Assembly: GCA_951804985.1 (NCBI GenBank)
Contig: OX638133.1
Location: forward strand, 6,964,501 to 7,028,500
Length of the DNA stretch: 64,000 bases
Reading direction: 5' to 3'
Source: Dryomyza anilis
Taxonomy: Eukaryota; Arthropoda; Insecta; Diptera; Dryomyzidae
Of the stretch, positions 45,345 to 56,599 are shown one piece after another (positions within the stretch are counted from its first letter, which is position 1; each line of letters opens with the position of its first letter). Under the pieces are notes generated by a model, which saw only the letters and a program-made list of their open reading frames with translations, searched no databases and was not told the DNA's origin. Both the position numbers and the translations under genes were made by a program.

Positions 45345-46560
45345 CGGATAATCTTACACAAACACAATTCTTCTCGGAGACAATTCTTTACCGAGCCAAT
45401 TCTTCTTCTGTCTCGAGATATGATTGTCAGAAATGATTTGGCTCGGGAAGAATAGTCGAAGAAAAACTAGTTGTATGGTAATGAATTTGCTCGTTGGCTT
45501 GTTTGGGAATGAAGAACTGGCTCAGAAAAAAATTATTTAAGGAAGAATTGCTGAGGTAAAGTATTGAGGTGGAAGAATTGCTAGGGAATATTTTCTAGCA
45601 AATTTTGGAGAGGAATTGTTCGATGAAGAACTTTCTCGGGGTTTTAATGACAAAAAAAAGATTTGTCTCTGTGAAGTATTGTTAGCGATTAAATTGGCTA
45701 TGGAAGAATTATCCGTGGATGAATTGGTTTGGGATGAACTGTCTAGGGGGAAATTGCCAGATCACGGAGGGAGGAATTGATGGAAAACTGTCTCAGTCAG
45801 GAATTGTTTGGGAATGAATTGAGTAGTTTTGGATAGGAAAGTTAACCCGGAAAAAAATGTCGTGGGAAGAATTTGCGGGGTAAGAATAGTCTGGATTAAG
45901 CATTGTTGAGCAAGAATTGTCGGATAAAAATTATATGAAAATTAACTGACTCGTGGACTTGTTTGGAAATAAAGAACTTACTAAGGGAAGAATTATTTTG
46001 GGAAGAATTGTCGCGGTAAAGTATTAACGTGAAAGAATTGCTCGGGAATATTGTCCAGGAAAATTTAGAGAGGAATTGTTTGGTGAAAAATTCTCGGAAA
46101 AGTAATGTCAAGAAAATATTTGTGTCTGTGAAGTATTTTCAGTAATATAATGGTTCGAGGATGAATTATTTTGGGGAGAACCAGATTACCAGAGAATGGT
46201 CACGGATGGAGGAATTGATCGGTGAATTGTCGGGTGTAGAATGGTCGAGGAAGAACTATCGGGGAAAAGTTGTCTGGTAATGAATTTGCTCGTACTCGTT
46301 TGGGAATAAAGAATTGACTCAGAGCAGAATTATTTAGGGAAGAATTGCCCAGATAAAGTATTGCACAGGAATATTTTCTAGGACATTTTGGCGAGAAATT
46401 GTTCGGTGAGGAACTTTCTCGTGATTGTATTGGCAGGAAAAGATTTGTCTCTGTGAAGTATTGTCGGTGATAAAATTGTTCGTGGACGAATTGGTTTTGG
46501 GTGAACTGTCTAGGGGGAAATTACCTAATAGAGAATTGTCACGGAAGGAGGAATTGATTC
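45345..46560 (+). repeat. GAAGAATTG minisatellite with higher-order repeats
   Basis: Built of degenerate 14-16-bp units like GGAAGAATTGCTCGGG. Higher-order markers: TTGTTTGGGAATGAAGAACT (45499), a variant at about 45960 and another at about 46299; and GATTTGTCTCTGTGAAGTAT at about 45660, 46114 and 46442. Periods are about 455 then 330 bases. The first 70 bases (45345-45415) carry the unit in reverse (ACAATTCTTCTCGG), so there is an inversion point near 45420. No coding role seen. Confidence 0.75.
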
Positions 46561-46636
46561 GATAACTGAATCAAAACAGCGCATAACAATCTTTTTTAAT
46601 ATTTTTTTCACTAAATAATAAAACATTTTATTAATA

Positions 46637-47854
46637 AAGGGTTTTTCCATAAGAGCGCTACAAAATCAATGAAATTCTTTATTCCAGTAAAAGTACGTTC
46701 GATGCCATTATGTATGGAACTCGATTTTTTTGCATGGCCACCACGGGCACGCTTGCATAAGTCCAGACGCTGAACCCAAATTTCGACGATTTTCAAGCAT
46801 AAATCGGCCGATACTGCTGCAATTTCACGTTCGATATTCGTACGAAGTTCATCAATCGTAGACTTGACGTAGCCCCACGGGAAATAGTCTAACGGCGTCA
46901 AATCGCACGACCGAGGCGGCCAATCGACTGGACCATTTCGTGATCCAGTTCTCCAAATTTAGTTTCCAATAAATTGATTGTGGCATTCGCTGTGTGGCTT
47001 GTGGCGCCGTCCTGTTGGAACCACATGTCGCCCAAGTCCATATCATCCAATTGGGGCCAAAAATATTCGGTTATTATTGAACGGTAGCGATTCCCATTCA
47101 CAGTAACATGCCGGTCTTCATCATCACATAAGAAGTACGGCCCAATGTCGCCGCCGACCCATAAACCGCACCAAACTGTAAATTTTTCGGGATGCAATGA
47201 TGACTCATGGAGTTCGTGTGGATTGTTGTCTGACCAATAACGCATATTTTGTTTATTGAAGAAGCCATTCAGCCAGAAATGATCGTCATCGCTGAAGATG
47301 ATTTCTCGATGAAAATCCGAATCATTTTCAAGTTGTTGCTCAGCCCAATTCACGAACATACGACGCTTCTGGTGGTCAAGCTGCTTCAGTTCTTTCGTCA
47401 ATTTGATTTTGTAAGGATGTAGGCCAAGATCTTTTCGCAAAATTCGCCACAAGGACGTCATAGAGATGCCCAACGCTTGAGAATGACGTGTGAAAGACAC
47501 TTTTGGGATTTCTTCAACTGAAGCCTCAGCCGTAGCAATATTCTCGACACTACGGCACTTCTTTGTCTCACTGGCACGGGAACATTTTGTACTGTGCGTG
47601 TGGATTCAAATTTTTCCACTAGACGCTCAATTGTTGATCTGCTAGGACGATTATGACGACTATAAATTGGACGTAGCGCTCTTAACGTTGAGGCCATTGA
47701 CTCCGAATTTTAATAATTTCGACTCGTTGTTGGCTCGTATATCATGAAATGGCAAACCGTACTAAAGAGAAATATCAAAAGAGCGGTATAAAATATGGCG
47801 TCGTTTGCTGTCCCTGTCGCTCTATTTTTGTAGCGTCCCATTTGAAAAACCCTG
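46637..47854 (-). mobile_element. Tc1/mariner element, about 1.2 kb
   Basis: TA on both sides (46635-46636, 47855-47856). Ends AAGGGTTTTTCCATAAGAGC and, inverted, CAGGGTTTTTCAAATGGGAC, both followed by GCTACAAAA; the right terminal base pair is mutated. It holds one transposase pseudogene on the minus strand. Length and layout are normal for a full-length mariner. It is the likely parent type of the 109-bp MITE at 10964. Confidence 0.9.
46708..47745 (-). pseudogene. Mariner transposase pseudogene
   Basis: The N-terminal part is out of frame behind a TGA near 47740 (SQQRVEIIKI), then ATG at 47697 opens HTH-type sequence (RPSRSTIERLVEKFE). Frame shifts occur at about 47550, about 46955, and in the A run near 46725. 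The family stop TAA is at 46708-46710. Catalytic sites can be seen: FSDDDHFWLNGF (first Asp), WFQQDGATSHTA (second Asp) and, after the second shift, CDLTPLDYF (third Asp). The spacing fits DD34D within the uncertainty of the shift. Transposases of this class cut at TA and paste. At least three frame breaks mean it is inactive. Confidence 0.9.
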
Positions 47855-47856
47855 TA

Positions 47857-48800
47857 TATATATATTTTTTTTTTGAAAAATTTTGAAATTGCTTTTTTTA
47901 TATCTTACAAACCAAATTGTTCACGCATTGTATTATAGCGTACGATTTTCTGCGAATAATATCGAAAAGATAATTTCAAAATATTCTTTTGTTCGAATTT
48001 TAAAAATACAAGAAACCAAAATAATGGGAAATTGAAAAAAATAGGCTTTATCTCAAAAACTAAAGCCAAATTGACAAAACTGATGCCATTTTTGGAATCC
48101 GTGCTACAAATTTATTCAATATTTGCAGAAACTTTTACTGTATAATGTCAAAATTTGAATTGTGTAGGGCAATGCTATCAAATTTCATCTTTATTCTCTA
48201 TTTTTACATTTAAGTGTGACAAATTATAATCCTACCAAATTCCTACACAATTTTAATTAATCTATTGTCGATTAGAGTGCAAATTTCATGTTCATTTGGG
48301 TTCTAAAGTAATATTTAATCAGTCAGTTATTCATCTGGCGCTCTAAGCGAATTAAAACCTAAAATAGCCAGACGGAACCTTGCGTTGATACCTTCGTTAG
48401 TGCACAACTCGTTGGTGCATTCTTTGAATGCTTTGCTCACTGCGCACGGTTGGTTTTGCATTAGTCCCATCGTCGATGGTTTCGTTGGTCCTTTGGTTGG
48501 TTGCTGCCATCGCGTTGCATTGTCGTCGTTGATGCGGCTAACAACATTTTCTACGTCGAATTAAATCTCAATTATTCATTGTGCGCCCTATGGTGCGCCA
48601 CAATCACATCGGCGACATGAACAACGGGTTGCAGAAATCGCATTTTATTTAAATATGCTACTTTTTTTTTTTAGCAAAATTGATTACATTTTTTTACGAA
48701 GCTTTTAGTAGTCTAATAATTATAATTATAAATCAAAATTATAATTTGTCCGTCATCTTTTCAAATATTATTTATTACTAAATTTCAAAATAGTACATAT
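47857..48800. other. Intergenic DNA
   Basis: AT-rich to 48330. 48340-48620 is balanced and repeat-free (GCGCTCTAAGCG, GCGCACGGTTGG, CGTCGTTGATGCGGC) and may be unique or regulatory. No gene called. Confidence 0.45.
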
Positions 48801-49782
48801 CGTCACTATCATGACAAAGGGGTGAACGTGCAATTTTTGACATTTGCGTTTTTTTTTTAATGTTTGAATGTAATTTATCCTCAAGTATGCTGTGCTAAAA
48901 TCGTGTGTCATTTTGTTGAATATTTCTAGCAACAAAAGACAAAACCAAAAGGGCGAATCTTTTAGTTTTTTCGCCATAAATTTTTATTGGTATATGATAA
49001 AATAGTGGTGTAAAGTTATTTATTGTTTGTTTTTAAAGCACTTGTCGATCTGCATGATTAATTAAAAATATTTTGCCAAACATTAATTTGCCATTTATTT
49101 TTTGTAGGAAAAAAATGTTGTCAAAATATTTATAATTAATGATACAGATCGATAGGTGCTTTGAAACTAAACAATAATTGCCTTTACATCACCATTTTAT
49201 ATTGTACCGTTAAAGAGTTATAGCAAAAAAACGAAAAGATTCGCCCTTTTGGCATGACAAGATTTTCAATTTTTCAAAATTCTTCGTTTTTTTTGCTATT
49301 ATATTTTATTGGCACAAGATAAAATTGTGATGTAGAGGTATTAATTGATTGTTTTTAAAGCACCTATCGATCTACATCATTATTTAAAAATATTTTGCCA
49401 AACATTTTGTCCTGCAAATAACAAATGGCAAATTAATGTTTGGCAAAATATTTTTAATTAATGATGTCAATAGATAGGTGCTTAAAAAGCATACAACGTT
49501 ACCATTTTAACATGCGCTAATAAAAAGTTATAGCATAAGAAACAAAAATGTTTGCGTTTTGATCAGGAAATAGCCACACAAAATCCGTATTTATAATTCA
49601 GTAGGTTGTCCAAATTTAAAGGTATTTTATACACGTTATAATAATTGACGAATAAACCAAAATAACAGTAAAAATTGAACTAAATATAAATTTTGCTAAT
49701 TTTTAAAGCACTTCAAACTTTAAAATTTGATTTCCGAATATTTTTGAAAATGCACATTCGCCCCTATGGCATGAAAGTGACG
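48801..49782 (+). mobile_element. Hairpin element family P, full-length copy P3
   Basis: Ends CGTCACTATCATGACAAAGG and, inverted, CGTCACTTTCATGCCATAGG, both followed by GGGCGAA-type sequence, flanked by ATAT on both sides. Inside are two successive self-complementary blocks: 48950-49258 (AAGGGCGAATCTTTTAGTTT against GATTCGCCC) and about 49290-49520 (GCACCTATCGATCTACATCA against TCAATAGATAGGTGCTT). About 982 bp, no conserved frame. This copy defines the family ends. Confidence 0.85.
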
Positions 49783-49785
49783 ATA

Positions 49786-50654
49786 TAATAGTATTTTTTA
49801 TTTATCACTGATTTTACCTAAGCATTACATTACTCTTTTATATTCTAGAAATATTACAATTTCACTACACTCTAATTTAAAATACAAACTCCTTTTTTAC
49901 ATAAAATTATACTTTTTAAAATTTTTCTACTGCACTACTCTGAACTGTCATGTCAAGCCCCTGCACTGCACTGAGATCTCTCAGTTATTTGCATTTTCGT
50001 AATACACGCAAAATTTATTCACGAATTCGCCTGCCAATTAATTGAAATGAAAATATTTGCATGGCATATTTATTGACGTTTTGCACGACACACAAAATGT
50101 TGCCGCACAGTGTGAGAAATGCTTAAAAATGACACTAAATTTCATATTTTTTGAACTGCAGCAGGAATCTTAAAAAAATGTTTGATTGTTTAACGCGAAA
50201 ATCTTTCAGGGTATTGTAATTTTTAAAAATAGTTAGTATCTTTATTAGTTTTTAATATATCTTTAAATGAATTTTTAAAAAATTCTAAATTAATATTTTT
50301 AAAGAAACTGATGTTTTTGAATTGAAACTCTTATTTTGTTCTGCATTATCATTCTCTATTTATTACCATATTATAGTTTTTTTTAGTCTTAGTATATTTG
50401 AATGTGTTTTGAAAAATAAAAACATGAAAAAGAAAGACTAAAATAGCATTTTGGTAAAAATTTAAAAGTTTCCCACTTTTCCCTAAGATTTATTAACAAG
50501 TCCCAAATTGAGCTGTTTGGAAAAATCGCTCAAAAATCAATTAAAAGGCATTTAATGGTTTCTGTTAAAGATCAATAACCCGTCTATGGTGGAATAGACC
50601 TTTCAAAAATATTGAAAAAATGCGTCCCACTTTCAGCAGGCTCCCTACTTATTT
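49786..50654. other. AT-rich intergenic DNA
   Basis: No gene. 49950-50170 is slightly more balanced (CACTGCACTGAGATCTC). No repeat supported. Confidence 0.45.
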
Positions 50655-51490
50655 AGCTATGTACACAATTTGACTACAATACAAAGCATTTGAAAATAAC
50701 TGCAATTTGTACTTATTTTATTCTTCGAAGTAATTTTACTACGTCAGCATTTAATTCTACTAAATTTTGTATTTATTTAATTTTGATCAATTGCAAAAAT
50801 TGATAAATCGAAAAACAAACAACAATTTATTTTGTTAATTTTCACAAAATACTACATCGGTATTTATTTCTACTGCATTCTGTATATATTTTGAAATATA
50901 AAATATTATTTATTTTCTTAAATAAATTATATAACTAGTATGTTTTGTGAACAATGGACGCATAACTCAATTTGCAATAGTTTTCATCATTTGTTGTTAC
51001 TTAAAGTGACGATTTTCACATGTAGCAAATATAAATAATATGTAAAAATATAAAGAATATTTGCGTTTTTTTTTAGTTGCTATGTACCAAATTTGTCTAC
51101 AATACAAAGCAATTGAAAATAACTACAATTTGTACTTATTTTGTTCTTCAAAGTAATTTTACTAGGTCTGCATTTATTTCGACTACATTCTGTATTTATT
51201 TAATTTTGATAAATTGCAAAAATTAAATAAATTGAAAACAAACAACAATTTATTTTGTTAAATTTTTACAAAATACTACAACTGTATTTATTTCTACTGC
51301 ATACTGTATATATTTTAAAATATAAAATATTATTTATTCTCTTAAATAAATTATATAACTAGTATGTTTTGTGAACAATGGACGCATAACTCAATTTGCA
51401 ATCTTTTTCATCATTTGTTGTGACTTAAAGTGACGATTTTCACATGTAGCAAATATGAATAATATGCAACAATATAAATAATTTTGCTTG
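50655..51490 (+). repeat. Tandem duplication of a 420-bp unit
   Basis: Unit 1 50655-51074, unit 2 51075-51490. Shared landmarks: CTACAATACAAAGCA, TATATAACTAGTATGTTTTG, GAACAATGGACGCATAACTC, AAAGTGACGATTTTCACATG. The copies differ by scattered substitutions and a few short indels. Non-coding. Confidence 0.88.
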
Positions 51491-51714
51491 CGTTTACTTG
51501 TATTTAATTTGTAATATCACATCTATGTAACTTCACACTTCTACATATTGTAGAAAACAAAAATTCTAATACATTGGTTAGTAAAATCAAGTTTAATAAA
51601 GACAATGTACTTAAAATGTAAAAAATGTAGTAAAACTAACATTTTTTCAGAACAACCAACCAAATTTTGAAAGAAATGTTAAATTGACTACTTTTCTCTT
51701 TTTTATATTTTTAA

Positions 51715-52014
51715 AAAGCTTCATGAAATATTTTAAAATAATGAGGCCAATCGATAGGTGCTTTAAAAACAAACAATTAATGCCTTTAGACTACTATTTT
51801 ATTTTATACCAATAAAAAGTTATTTCAAAAAAACGAAAAGATTCGCCCTTTTGGTATGACAAGATTTTTAAATTTGCTCTTTTGGTTTGGTTAGAAATAT
51901 CCACACCATTTTGGCAGAGTATACTTGAGGAAAAACTACATTCAAAACTGTAAAAAAAAACGCAAATATCAAAAATTAATAATTCGCCCCTTTGGTATGA
52001 TAGTCACTATCATA
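51715..52014 (-). mobile_element. Hairpin element family P, copy P4 (partial, reversed)
   Basis: Reads inversely as a P left end: AATTCGCCCCTTTGGTATGA at the right edge (inverse of TCATACCAAAGGGGCGAATT), with AAGATTCGCCCTTTTGGTAT at about 51838 and GCCAATCGATAGGTGCTTT at about 51746. Only the first part of the family is present. Q3 starts directly beyond its outer end. Confidence 0.75.
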
Positions 52015-52015
52015 C

Positions 52016-52269
52016 CGTCGTTGTAGAACGAAAAGACACCAAATACATTTTCAAAATGCCAAATATTCATTTACAAAAGTCTTTATATATCAGTCAATTT
52101 ATAATCGATGATCTCAAATTTTTTACCACATAAAAAGAAAATGTAAATCTATCAATTGATATTTCAACTTTAAAAATGCATCAATTACTTTTTATAATAT
52201 TAATTAACAAACTCGAAATTTAAGTTTTTCATAAAAATGTATTTGGTGACTTTTCGTTCTACAACGTCG
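52016..52269. mobile_element. MITE family Q, copy Q3
   Basis: 254 bp, ends CGTCGTTGTAGAACGAAAAG and, inverted, CGACGTTGTAGAACGAAAAG, flanked by ATAC on the left and ATAT on the right. Interior matches Q1 and Q2. Confidence 0.88.
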
Positions 52270-52273
52270 ATAT

Positions 52274-53087
52274 GAGGTTCTGTTACATTTTAGTTTATTT
52301 TAGCATTTGTGCTTTAAACCAAGAATTATACTCTATGGAGTTTTTCTATGTCATTGACTTTTGCTACCTTTTATTACTGAAAATTTCCGCTATTAATTGA
52401 AATAATTAATTTGAAAAACAGTTTGTTTTCTGTTTTATCTTTAATATTTAATTTAAAAATGTATTGTCAAATTTCCAAAATAAGCAGGTCTAATTTGTCT
52501 TTAAATATAATATAATTTTGTGTTTTTTTTTATTTAATTTGTTCATCAAATTTAATATATTTTCTGCTTGACTGCACAACATTTTACAACGCATCGCACC
52601 ATGTTGTACGCTGAAAGCCGTGCACTTGGTGCCCTCCGTGATGTTTGACAATTACATGAAATTGCAAATGAAGTGAAATTCAATTATCCTGTAAAACAAT
52701 TTGTTTTGTTTGCATCGGCGCTATTTTGTCGACGAATACATTCAGTGTTGAACATTTATTTGGTTTACTTAATTTATTTTTATGCACAATTTTAACATAT
52801 ATTAAATGAGAAGCAATTGTAATGGGAAAATGTCTTCAATTTAAAGAGGTAATACTATTTTAAAATGATATATAATATAGAACAGATTATTACAAATAAT
52901 CACTTAATTTTTAATGTTCTTAAAAAGTCAAATTTTAATCATAAATTTTACAAATTTTATATTCAAATTTAAAACTTTTTATATCATTAGCATTATTAGC
53001 ATTTACTGAGATTCCGATTGGGATATTCGATGTGATAATGTTGATTGATTTCTAAAATCTTGAAATCAGATAAAATAAATGCTCATG
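52274..53087. other. AT-rich intergenic DNA
   Basis: No gene. 52570-52740 is more balanced (CGCATCGCACCATGTTGTACG) and may be unique. Confidence 0.45.
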
Positions 53088-53089
53088 TA

Positions 53090-53309
53090 CACACAGAAAA
53101 AAATTCCTCATTGACCATTAAAATTGGTCAATAGGACAATTATTGATTTAATAGTATACAAAAAATAAATCTTTTCATATAAACTCAATCGCAATGTCAT
53201 GGTATTTTCTAGGTATTAAATGGTATTTTCCGATTAAAATAATAATTTATCCTATTGAATATTTTTAATAGTAAAAAACTATTATTTATATAGTATTTTT
53301 TTCTGGGTG
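53090..53309 (+). mobile_element. MITE family V, copy V1
   Basis: 220 bp with TA on both sides (53088-53089, 53310-53311). Ends CACACAGAAAAAAATTCC and, inverted, CACCCAGAAAAAAATAC. Interior TTAAAATTGGTCAATAGGAC and TGTCATGGTATTTTC. V2 and V3 are in the opposite orientation. Confidence 0.9.
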
Positions 53310-53311
53310 TA

Positions 53312-53880
53312 TGTAATAAAACCACATCATGTCTTTAATATAACCAATAATGCTTTTCAATTTTAGTTATGCGAAGACAACCATATTCATCACCTTTATT
53401 AAGTCCTTGAAATGCATTTGATATAATGGGAAGGATATTTTATTATGGCACGTTCCATGATAGCATTTACACAGTCTATTTAATGATTTATTTAACGTGG
53501 CATTGATAATCATTACAATGGGGATAACAATTCAAATATGTGTGTTATTTATTTGAACTAATTAAAGATATTGTGATTTAAAATGCTTATAGTATTTACT
53601 ATTTAAAATACAATCAAAGTTTCATAATTTCCATTCAACTAGCATTATTTAAATATTTGAATATTTAGCACTTTACTGACATTAGACTACCATTGATTGA
53701 AAGTTATATTTTAATAAGTATTTTGTCTATTTTAGTTAACCCGACTATTTACATTTTCAACCAGAGCCGACCATGAACTAGACTTAATAAGGAATGTTTT
53801 TTGTTTCAACAAAATTAAAAAGTCGGGAATAACAACCGGTACAGGAAATTTCGAATTATTATACCCATTATTTTTTAAGA
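53312..53880. other. AT-rich intergenic DNA
   Basis: Nothing supportable. Confidence 0.45.
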
Positions 53881-54396
53881 GTGTAACGAACCTTTTTGGA
53901 CTATGCCGAGGTATCACTCGTCGGATCTATGGGTTTGTTGCAAAAAATCACGGTAGGCCGTAATCCGTAACCGGACTGTACTGCTCGAATTCAGTATACT
54001 CACAATTCTGCTCTTGATTCCTACAGTAGGGCGTAACTCCGCTCTTGGATCCTACTATGCCTGGTATCCTACAGTAGGGTGTCTTGACCAGCGGTCAGAG
54101 TTACAGCCTACTCTCTGCCTGTCTACAATGTGGTGTCTTGACCAGCGGTCAGACTCAACTGCCCATTCGTTGCGACTTACCCTGATCAGTTCCAAGTACC
54201 TTGATCCGCGACCAGAGGTGAACTGCCAACTGCGACTACTGCTATTGCGACTGCTATGATCAGTGGACACCAACCAACTGAGTCGTTGCTGTTGTCGTCG
54301 TTCTAACGAAACCTTGCTCGGCAAATTTGAACATATCAGCTGTTCGGCCATTTGCAATTTTCGAACTTTAATCGGTCAGGGTAGCGGTGTTGCATG
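53881..54396 (+). mobile_element. Solo LTR, copy 2 (left part, split by an insertion)
   Basis: Begins TGTAACGAACCTTTTTGG, then CTATGCCGAGGTATCACTCG and GTTGCAAAAAATC, matching the LTR at 17216 (minus). The middle has a short GC-richer repeat, with CTACAGTAGGGNGT occurring several times and TCTTGACCAGCGGTCAGA occurring twice (about 54080, 54136). It ends AACATATCAGCTGTTCGGCC...GGTGTTGCATG, where an inserted element interrupts it. The LTR probably resumes after 55641, but its end is not certain. Open frames here come from the repeat. Confidence 0.6.
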
Positions 54397-55633
54397 CAGT
54401 GTGACCAGAAGCTTTATAAGAAAATATTCTTTTACTACCAAAAAATTGAATATAAATATTCCACTTTGAAATTTTATATTCCACTTTTATATTCCATTTT
54501 CATAATAAATGAATTCATATAAATATTTTTGTTAGCCAGGTTTATGTAATATTTTTCAAATAAAATGAATATATAAAAATTATATATTTCCCTGGTCAAT
54601 TTATAATTTTTATATATTTTATAATTGATAATAATTTAATAATTAAAATTTTGTACCTTACTATTTTTGTTTTTCAGTTCTATAGAATTTTATGTGATAT
54701 ATTTCAAATTTTCGATTTTTTTATGATTTTGAAATTAAACTTCACAAATCCTTATAAAAATTAGAGACTGATCGTACCTTTAAGTATTTGTATCATGGTA
54801 TATTTGAAATTATCAAAAATATGCAAAGTGAATAACAAACCAGTTGGGAAGGTTAGATCACATGGGAAATTTTAAAGTAGGTGTAATTATGATAGTTAGG
54901 ATTATCAAAATTATAGTCGGTCTAAGCCGAATTTCGATTTTTTTTTTGTGAACCACAAGTCTTTTCGCCGGAAAACATTATTATCATGTATTTGAGCATG
55001 ATATCAATATATATTTCACCAAAAAAGTTTACTTAAGCACGTATACATAAAAATTGATCTTTATATGTACATTTTATATGAGTTATTTGAACATAAGTGG
55101 TCGGATCATAGGGTACAATGGACCGATCTCGCCATACAGCGTAGGTATATTAGTAATCTAAGTTATGAGTTTCATTTATCTAGCTCTTCAATTTTAAAAG
55201 TAGTAGGGATTTCAACAGACAGACAGACGGACAGACAGACGGACATCGCTAAATCGACTCAGGAGGTCATGCTGATCAAGAATATATATACTTTTCCATA
55301 CCGGAGATGCTTCCTTCTGGGTGTTACAAACGGCGTACCAAACTGAATAACCCTTTCACTCTTAGTGTAGGCTATAAAAATATAACTCGCGCCACAAACA
55401 ACAGAATTAGTACAAAAAATAACGCCTAACTTTATTATGTGAGAAATAACTAAATTAATTATAAAATGAAGAGTAAATACAATTAAAAAAAAGAATATAT
55501 TTGAACAAAAATATTCTTCTTTAAAAATATATATATTCACTTTTATATTCGAATATTTTATCAAAAAAATATATTCTTTTCAGTTTGAAAATATTCCACT
55601 AGTGGAATATTATATTTCACTCTGGTCACACAG
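54397..55633. mobile_element. DNA transposon remnant with 8-bp target duplication
   Basis: Direct GTTGCATG repeats at 54389-54396 and 55634-55641 enclose 13-bp inverted ends CAGTGTGACCAGA and CTGTGTGACCAGA (one mismatch). An 8-bp duplication with CA(G)-type ends points to the hAT or P superfamily. The interior is AT-rich (ATATTCCAC words near both ends) and encodes no transposase. It contains INE-1-like copy B. The total of 1237 bp shrinks to about 690 without that insert. Confidence 0.82.
54841..55383 (-). mobile_element. INE-1/DINE-1-like element, copy B
   Basis: Inverse of copy A: CAGTTGGGAAGGTTAGATCA at the left, ATAGTCGGTCTAAGCCGAAT, a GACAGACGGACAGACAG tract, CTGATCAAGAATATATATAC and GGAGATGCTTCCTTCTGGGT. 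About 260 bases present in A and C are missing, with CGG at the junction. It lies inside the 8-bp-duplication element. Confidence 0.8.
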
Positions 55634-55641
55634 GTTGCATG

Positions 55642-56270
55642 CGGCCTAGTACTATTTTGTAAAAAGAAGTAGTTCATCTTCGAATCCCAATATACGGCAT
55701 TTCATTTACTCGGAGTAGTTATTATGCTTCTGATAACTAAAATATATTATATTATTAAAATAATAGTAAAGAAAAATAAATGTTATTTAATAAAAAAAAT
55801 GCGTTGGATATCGAAAATGAAATGATGAAAATGACCGCCTATTTTCGTCCTCACGAGAGGTATCAACTAACATATTTCGGTCAAGTCAAACATAAAATAT
55901 GATACGAATTAGAATGACCTATATACATACAATTGGCTAAAAAAGCAGAGATAACTCACGGTACACTAAGAAAGATCATATTCATATTTAAGCATAACCC
56001 CGCTGTCAGACAGAAATCCAAATGTAGTAGTCCGAAAGGATCTGGTATGTAAATTTCTTACTCCCGAAAACTTTAATTGAACAAGTTGACAAACCATAAA
56101 CTCAGATTTGTTATGAAAAACGAAACACACGTTAAATTTGAGTAGAAAAATTTAACAGGTCGTCAAGTATTGTTTCATGGATATTGGAAAATATTTGTTT
56201 ACGCAAATTACGAAACTATAATTATGGAAAAGTATGGTTAGAAAATTTTAAGTTTCATATATTCTATTGG
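55642..56270. other. Intergenic DNA
   Basis: No gene. The first bases may be the rest of the LTR. The remainder is unassigned. Confidence 0.4.
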
Positions 56271-56272
56271 TA

Positions 56273-56492
56273 CACCCAGAAAAAAATACTATATAAATAA
56301 TAGATTTTTACTATTAAAAATAGTCAATAGGTTTAATTATTATTTTAATCGGAAAATACCATTAAATACCAGAAAATACCATGACATTGCCCTTGAGTTT
56401 ATATGAAATGATTTATTTTTTGTATACTATTTAATCAATAATTGTCTTATTGACCAATTTTAATGGGATTTGAGGGAATTTTTTTCTGGGTG
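56273..56492 (-). mobile_element. MITE family V, copy V2
   Basis: 220 bp flanked by TA (56271-56272, 56493-56494). 15-bp perfect inverted ends CACCCAGAAAAAAAT. Interior contains AATACCATGACATTGCCC and ATTGACCAATTTTAATGGG, the inverse of V1. Confidence 0.92.
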
Positions 56493-56599
56493 TAGCTACT
56501 TCTAATAGAAATTGAACTAGATTACTGATTGAGAACTGATTTTTGGTATTTTGACTTGTCGGAAATCGCAGCTGTTCCATTACGGACATTAACTATCTG

